Source: Flavipsychrobacter stenotrophus (GTDB taxonomy: Bacteria; Bacteroidota; Bacteroidia; Chitinophagales; Chitinophagaceae). From it: DNA of 8,776 nt. The stretch is from contig CANCOG010000191.1 of assembly GCA_947379685.1 (NCBI GenBank), positions 1 to 8,776 of the forward strand, in the 5' to 3' direction. A program made the position numbers and the translations under genes. Positions 6,073 through 8,776 of the stretch are shown here, piece by piece (position 1 is the first letter of the stretch; every line of letters begins with the position of its first letter). The notes beneath the pieces were generated by a model that ran no database searches, was not told the origin of the DNA, and saw only the letters and a program-made list of their open reading frames with translations.

Positions 6073-6080
6073 CAAATGTA
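6073..6080 (-). promoter_or_regulatory. Possible -7 promoter box for tRNA-Arg
   Basis: On the minus strand TACATTTG matches TAnnTTTG exactly, 55 bases before the tRNA 5' end. No convincing -33 TTG lies at the right distance, and the terminator-like hairpin at 6037-6062 would be inside the leader. Confidence 0.35.
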
Positions 6081-6094
6081 GAAAAAAATCTTGA

Positions 6095-6991
6095 TTATTT
6101 TCCGTCTTCTTCTTTTGGAGCTTGTCCATCTTGAAGTTCTTGTATGGGCATAATGTTCATGGCGAAATTCCACATCTCATTATTCCAGATAAATGCATTG
6201 TATTGACCACTGGGAACAAATGTGTTGCGGCGATTGGGGTCGTTTATTTGCGATACCAGATCATCAAATACGATCACGTTTTTTTCCTTGTCCCAGTTCA
6301 TACCCACATGTACACCTTTCTTATACTCCAGCACAAAACGGTTTACCCTTTGTTTTGGAAAGTTGCGTGATGCATAGCCAAAAATAGGCGCACCAAACGT
6401 TATGGTGCTGTCTGTGATCACCAATGGGTCCAGCACTTTCTTATTGCTGGATGGATTTGATTCGTTTAACCCGAAAAGCGTATAGATCTTATGCCCGTCT
6501 ACCTCCTGACCCATAATGCGGTAATAGATGGCTCCGTACCACTTCCCACCGGTCAGTATACTGTCCTCGACGCCTTTACCAATTTTTTCACTATAATCAC
6601 TGAGTCCGTATAGTTTCAGTGTTTCCTGTGGTAATTGAATAGCGCCATAGTAGCGTTTAAATATTTCTGACATATCAACACCCCAATTGAAGATGCGGAA
6701 TGCATTGTCATCGGAGTAAATAATGTTTATTTTTTCCTTAAGTTTATTGAATGGGAACAGGTAGGAATTCGGTATTTTTAAGGTTTTCACCAACTGCCTG
6801 ATGAATCGTTCGCTGTAACCAATGTGCGAATCGGGCATATAGGCTTCATAAGCAGAGTCAATAGTCACAATCATGGAATCCTCCATGATCTGCATTTTTT
6901 CCAGGTCGTGTGGGTCTATTTCCTGGGCAAAACTGCAACGGCCTGAAAACAACAAACAAATAAGCCCTGCAAAGAGAACTAGCTTTTTCAA
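6095..6991 (-). CDS. Exported protein of an uncharacterised Bacteroidota family
   Basis: This encodes a 298-residue protein. MKKLVLFAGLICLLFSGRCSFAQ is a signal peptide with probable cleavage after SFA (residue 22). The only fitting start is TTG at 6991: the next upstream in-frame codon of note is a TGA at 7013-7015 and the first in-frame ATG (Met33) would lose the signal peptide. A conserved-looking core runs through KWYGAIYYRIMG (150-161), KIYTLFGLNE (168-177), SNKKVLDPL (182-190), FGAPIFG (199-205), RFVLEYKKG (218-226), VIVFDDL (239-245) and FVPSGQYNAFIW (258-269). I recall this pattern from exported Bacteroidota proteins of unknown function. The acidic tail QAPKEEDGK is low complexity. 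It is probably periplasmic; no catalytic motif is seen. A promoter box precedes it and a hairpin follows it. Confidence 0.82.
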   Translation of the reverse strand: MKKLVLFAGLICLLFSGRCSFAQEIDPHDLEKMQIMEDSMIVTIDSAYEAYMPDSHIGYSERFIRQLVKTLKIPNSYLFPFNKLKEKINIIYSDDNAFRIFNWGVDMSEIFKRYYGAIQLPQETLKLYGLSDYSEKIGKGVEDSILTGGKWYGAIYYRIMGQEVDGHKIYTLFGLNESNPSSNKKVLDPLVITDSTITFGAPIFGYASRNFPKQRVNRFVLEYKKGVHVGMNWDKEKNVIVFDDLVSQINDPNRRNTFVPSGQYNAFIWNNEMWNFAMNIMPIQELQDGQAPKEEDGK

Positions 6992-7013
6992 TATAGAGCG
7001 GTTTTTATAGGTT

Positions 7014-7021
7014 CAAACCTA
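7014..7021 (-). promoter_or_regulatory. Possible -7 promoter box for the exported-protein gene
   Basis: On the minus strand TAGGTTTG matches TAnnTTTG exactly, 22 bases before the TTG start at 6991. The -33 region has only a T-rich stretch with no proper TTG. The position supports the TTG as the true start, since the box leaves no room for a much longer reading frame. Confidence 0.45.
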
Positions 7022-7107
7022 AGCATTTTTATGTTAATAATTGAATAAAAACAGTGTGCAGGGCTACTAGAATCACTTAAAGGACAGGTCAGTTTCGACA
7101 CATTGAA

Positions 7108-7470
7108 TCAATACTGGCCGGTACTCAGTAAAACGAGTGTGCAGGCCTCCAGGGTGTCAATTCCCTTACTTGCGGCGAGGAACTCCAATTCTTCGTTTTC
7201 GGTGCCTGGATTAAATATTATGCGCCGTGGTTCCAGCATAAGAATAAGTTCGTAAAAAGGTTGTTGATGCGAGGGGTTGAGGTATAATGTCACTGTGTCA
7301 ATTTCGTCAGTAACGGGCATGTCTTTTAATATTTCTATGCCAGCCACATTTCCTCCGCTCTTGCCAACAGCAAGCACTTCGTGTCCCTTGTTCACCAGAC
7401 TTTTGATCGCCAGGTTGCTATATCTGCCAGGGTTTTCTGATGCTCCGAGAACGAGGGTTTTGTTTTTCAT
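7108..7470 (-). CDS. CoA-binding domain protein (CoA_binding_2, YccU-like)
   Basis: This encodes a single-domain 120-residue protein with Rossmann-like CoA-binding fold. It shows LVLGASENPGRYSNLAIKSL (6-25, nucleotide loop and conserved NPxRYS), GHEVLAVG (29-36), IDTVTLYLNP (57-66), PRRIIFNPGTENEELE (81-96) and the end motif EACTLVLLSTGQY (108-120) with Cys110. All these are standard for the family, so it is complete and probably functional in binding CoA or a related cofactor; its cellular role is unknown. No signal peptide. It has 116 bases downstream before the next gene, which carries its own promoter box, and 125 bases upstream to the Fe-S protein gene. Confidence 0.92.
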   Translation of the reverse strand: MKNKTLVLGASENPGRYSNLAIKSLVNKGHEVLAVGKSGGNVAGIEILKDMPVTDEIDTVTLYLNPSHQQPFYELILMLEPRRIIFNPGTENEELEFLAASKGIDTLEACTLVLLSTGQY

Positions 7471-7476
7471 ATTTCT

Positions 7477-7489
7477 TTGATTTAATCAA
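7477..7489. promoter_or_regulatory. 13-base perfect palindrome upstream of the CoA-binding gene
   Basis: TTGATTTAATCAA is symmetric about the central T at 7483 and ends 7 bases before the ATG at 7470. This is a possible operator, but an AT-rich palindrome of this size can arise by chance. Confidence 0.3.
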
Positions 7490-7553
7490 TCGCCAAGGCT
7501 ATACTTTTTTGCTAAGCATTGCCTGACCAATCCTATTTGCCAACAACTTTTTT

Positions 7554-7595
7554 CTTACCAACCCGAACTCACGACTTATGACTTACCACTTACGA
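7554..7595 (-). repeat. Heptamer tandem array directly after the Fe-S gene stop
   Basis: On the minus strand, directly after the TAG at 7596-7598, six in-phase 7-base units read TCGTAAG, TGGTAAG, TCATAAG, TCGTGAG, TTCGGGT (degenerate) and TGGTAAG. The consensus is TCGTAAG. Four units carry TAA and one carries TGA at the same offset; because 7 is not a multiple of 3, the first four units already place stops in all three frames. The array has no dyad symmetry, so it is not a normal terminator. Confidence 0.85.
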
Positions 7596-8372
7596 CTAAA
7601 TAGAAAGCGCCACCATTTCAGCAATGTCCATTACCTTAACAGAGTCTTCTTTTTCTTTGTTCTTAACACCATCGGTCAGCATTGTAGTGCAGAAAGGGCA
7701 GTTCGCAGCAATGATAGTTGCTCCGGTTTCCATAGCCTGCTCAGCACGGTCAAAGTTTACGCGCGATGTGCCAGGTTCTTCTTCCTTGAACATTTGAGCA
7801 CCGCCGGCGCCGCAGCACATGCCGTTGCTCTTGCACTTTTTCATTTCTACAAGCTCGGTATCGAACAACTGCAATACTTCTCGCGGAGCTTCGTATATAC
7901 CATTACCGCGGCCGAGGTAGCAGCTATCATGGTAAGTTATTTTTTTACCCTTGAAGGCGCCGCCGTCTTTCAGCTTTATTTTACCTTCATTGATCATTTG
8001 CTGCAGGAAGGTAGTATGGTGAATTACCTCGTAATTACCACCCAGTGCAGGATATTCGTTTTTGAAAATATTAAAGCAATGCGGACAAGCAGTAACCACC
8101 TTTTTTACGCCATAGCCATTGAGCACGGCAATATTGTTATAGGCCATCATCTGGAACAGGAATTCATTGCCGGCACGCCTGGCAGGGTCGCCGGTGCAGG
8201 ATTCTTCCTTACCCAATATAGCGAAAGTGACACCTACTTTGTCCAGGATCTGAGCAAATGCCCTGGTTATCTTCTGTGCGCGCTGGTCGAAACTACCTGC
8301 ACATCCTACCCAGAATAATACTTCAGGAGATTCGCCATTCGCGGCATATTCGGCCATTGATTTTATATGCAT
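7596..8372 (-). CDS. CCG-domain iron-sulfur protein (HdrB/GlpC/LutA-like)
   Basis: This encodes a 258-residue soluble protein with two cysteine-rich CCG domains. The first has VGCAGSFDQRAQK (Cys24), EESCTGDPARRAG (Cys59) and TACPHCF (Cys96, Cys99). The second has DSCYLGRGN (Cys151), KCKSNGMCCGAGG (Cys180, Cys186, Cys187) and ANCPFCTTM (Cys225, Cys228). This is the Fe-S-binding half of electron-transfer complexes related to heterodisulfide reductase subunit B, GlpC and LutA; in Bacteroidota relatives it normally works with a membrane or ferredoxin-type Fe-S partner. The donor and acceptor cannot be read. No partner gene is adjacent: upstream is an L,D-transpeptidase, downstream a CoA-binding protein. 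Start ATG 8372 fits the family; Met6 is an alternative. A palindromic leader precedes it and a heptamer array follows it. Confidence 0.92.
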   Translation of the reverse strand: MHIKSMAEYAANGESPEVLFWVGCAGSFDQRAQKITRAFAQILDKVGVTFAILGKEESCTGDPARRAGNEFLFQMMAYNNIAVLNGYGVKKVVTACPHCFNIFKNEYPALGGNYEVIHHTTFLQQMINEGKIKLKDGGAFKGKKITYHDSCYLGRGNGIYEAPREVLQLFDTELVEMKKCKSNGMCCGAGGAQMFKEEEPGTSRVNFDRAEQAMETGATIIAANCPFCTTMLTDGVKNKEKEDSVKVMDIAEMVALSI

Positions 8373-8386
8373 AGTGTACCGTTCAG

Positions 8387-8405
8387 TGCCTGCTCGCTGC
8401 AGGCA
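8387..8405. repeat. Palindromic hairpin in the leader of the Fe-S gene (REP-like)
   Basis: TGCCTGC (8387-8393) pairs with GCAGGCA (8399-8405) around TCGCT. It is GC-rich in an AT-rich intergenic region and sits between the promoter box at 8410-8417 and the start codon at 8372, so it would form near the 5' end of the transcript. I recall CCTGC/GCAGG palindromes as common extragenic elements in Bacteroidota genomes; GCAGGCAG also occurs around 4803-4812. Confidence 0.6.
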
Positions 8406-8409
8406 GGTT

Positions 8410-8417
8410 CAAAATTA
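8410..8417 (-). promoter_or_regulatory. Possible -7 promoter box for the Fe-S gene
   Basis: On the minus strand TAATTTTG matches TAnnTTTG exactly, 37 bases before the ATG at 8372. No TTG is found at the -33 distance. Initiation shortly after it would place the hairpin at 8387-8405 at the very start of the mRNA. Confidence 0.4.
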
Positions 8418-8477
8418 AGCAATCAAATGTTAATCGGGTAATGTGTGTATGAAAAAAGCAAGGGAGAAAGCGGTATG

Positions 8478-8512
8478 CTTTTTACTTTTAAGTTTTTACT
8501 TTTTATTTTTTA
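8478..8512 (-). repeat. Heptamer tandem array starting with the L,D-transpeptidase stop codon
   Basis: On the minus strand five consecutive 7-base units read TAAAAAA, TAAAAAG, TAAAAAC, TTAAAAG and TAAAAAG. The first unit contains the stop codon TAA of the upstream gene. The consensus is TAAAAAG. Each unit carries TAA, so stops appear in all three frames within three units. Unit length and placement match the array at 7554-7595, although the unit sequence differs. Confidence 0.82.
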
Positions 8513-8776
8513 ATTCACGTACTTTCCTTCCGGCGTGTACATTACCGGCAGTAGCTTGTGGCATTTTTCGAAGTAATCATACTCGTTTTTAAGGGTAGCC
8601 CAGAATTCCAGATTGTCTGGATAATTTACGTACTCCCGCTCCAGGTAGGCCATGCCATTTTTACTCATGCGGGTGGGGTATATGTGTACCGGAATATTTT
8701 CTTCACCATTAACTTTAGCATTAAGGCACAGAGTATATATTTCCTGAATACCTTCATCGGTCATGGGCATGCAACC
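8510..8776 (-). CDS. L,D-transpeptidase, YafK-like YkuD domain (5' end outside window)
   Basis: The frame stays open to the right edge, so the N-terminus is missing; 88 codons are visible. The first residues are GCMPMTDEGIQEIY. G-C-x-P-M-T-D is the end of the catalytic HG...S.GC motif of L,D-transpeptidases, and the nucleophile Cys is encoded at 8771-8773. The downstream NIPVHIYPTRM and the C-terminal LEFWATLKNEYDYFEKCHKLLPV fit YafK-type enzymes of Bacteroidota, which act on peptidoglycan stem peptides in the periplasm. An internal Met at 8770 is not a real start because the catalytic Cys lies before it. The stop codon TAA lies within the first unit of a heptamer array. It is on the same strand as the Fe-S gene with 137 bases between. 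Confidence 0.88.
   Translation of the reverse strand, partial: GCMPMTDEGIQEIYTLCLNAKVNGEENIPVHIYPTRMSKNGMAYLEREYVNYPDNLEFWATLKNEYDYFEKCHKLLPVMYTPEGKYVN

Noticed and set aside
5979..6173. Minus-strand reading frame of 64 residues ending in GPVAQLDRAPAF
   Set aside because: It is the antisense-free translation of the tRNA-Arg 5' half and its leader. The PVAQLDRAPAF string is a known artefact of translating tRNA genes.
7554..7595. CRISPR-like repeat array
   Set aside because: Units are 7 bases long and contiguous with no spacers, so this is a simple tandem repeat.
7578..8318. Long plus-strand frame of 246 residues opposite the Fe-S gene
   Set aside because: The minus strand encodes a complete two-domain CCG protein with all cysteines; the plus frame has no family signature and is its shadow.

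Overview
The window looks like chromosomal DNA of a member of the Bacteroidota, most likely near the Chitinophagaceae (inference). The evidence is a T9SS type A C-terminal sorting domain on a secreted protein, several matches to the Bacteroidota -7 promoter box TAnnTTTG, mostly weak Shine-Dalgarno sequences, and protein families common in that phylum. No phage, plasmid, transposase, integrase, CRISPR array or obvious defence locus is visible.

Left part (1-4390, mixed strands). A flavodoxin-like NAD(P)H-dependent FMN reductase runs off the left edge on the minus strand. Two plus-strand lipoprotein genes follow, an uncharacterised one and an alpha/beta hydrolase, with a perfect 12-bp stem between them. 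A minus-strand DinB-superfamily protein diverges from a plus-strand group III truncated haemoglobin. Next comes a secreted Reeler-like protein with one CGSCH haem-c motif and a T9SS sorting domain; it has the best promoter in the window and ends in a strong terminator.

Middle (about 4391-5943). This AT-rich stretch of about 1.55 kb holds one intact gene, an atypical SDR / NAD(P)-binding protein, plus a short ORF that resembles a broken DUF2442-type protein. It lies between a degenerate copy of the 3' end of tRNA-Arg (4396-4409) and the intact tRNA-Arg(UCU) gene (5944-6017). That arrangement fits the scar of a small integrated element, although no integrase remains.

Right part (5944-8776, all minus strand). 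tRNA-Arg is followed, going upstream against transcription, by an exported protein of a Bacteroidota family of unknown function, a small CoA-binding-fold protein, a CCG-domain (HdrB/GlpC-like) iron-sulfur protein, and the C-terminal part of a YafK-like L,D-transpeptidase. Its catalytic Cys lies next to the right edge. The last two genes each end in a different tandem array of 7-base units, starting at or directly after the stop codon, and the stop-containing units supply stop codons in all three frames. I consider these arrays the most unusual structural signal here.

The genes do not form one obvious pathway. There is a loose redox/haem theme (FMN reductase, truncated globin, CxxCH protein, SDR, Fe-S protein), but strands and promoters suggest mostly independent units. 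I did not find a convincing new multi-gene system.
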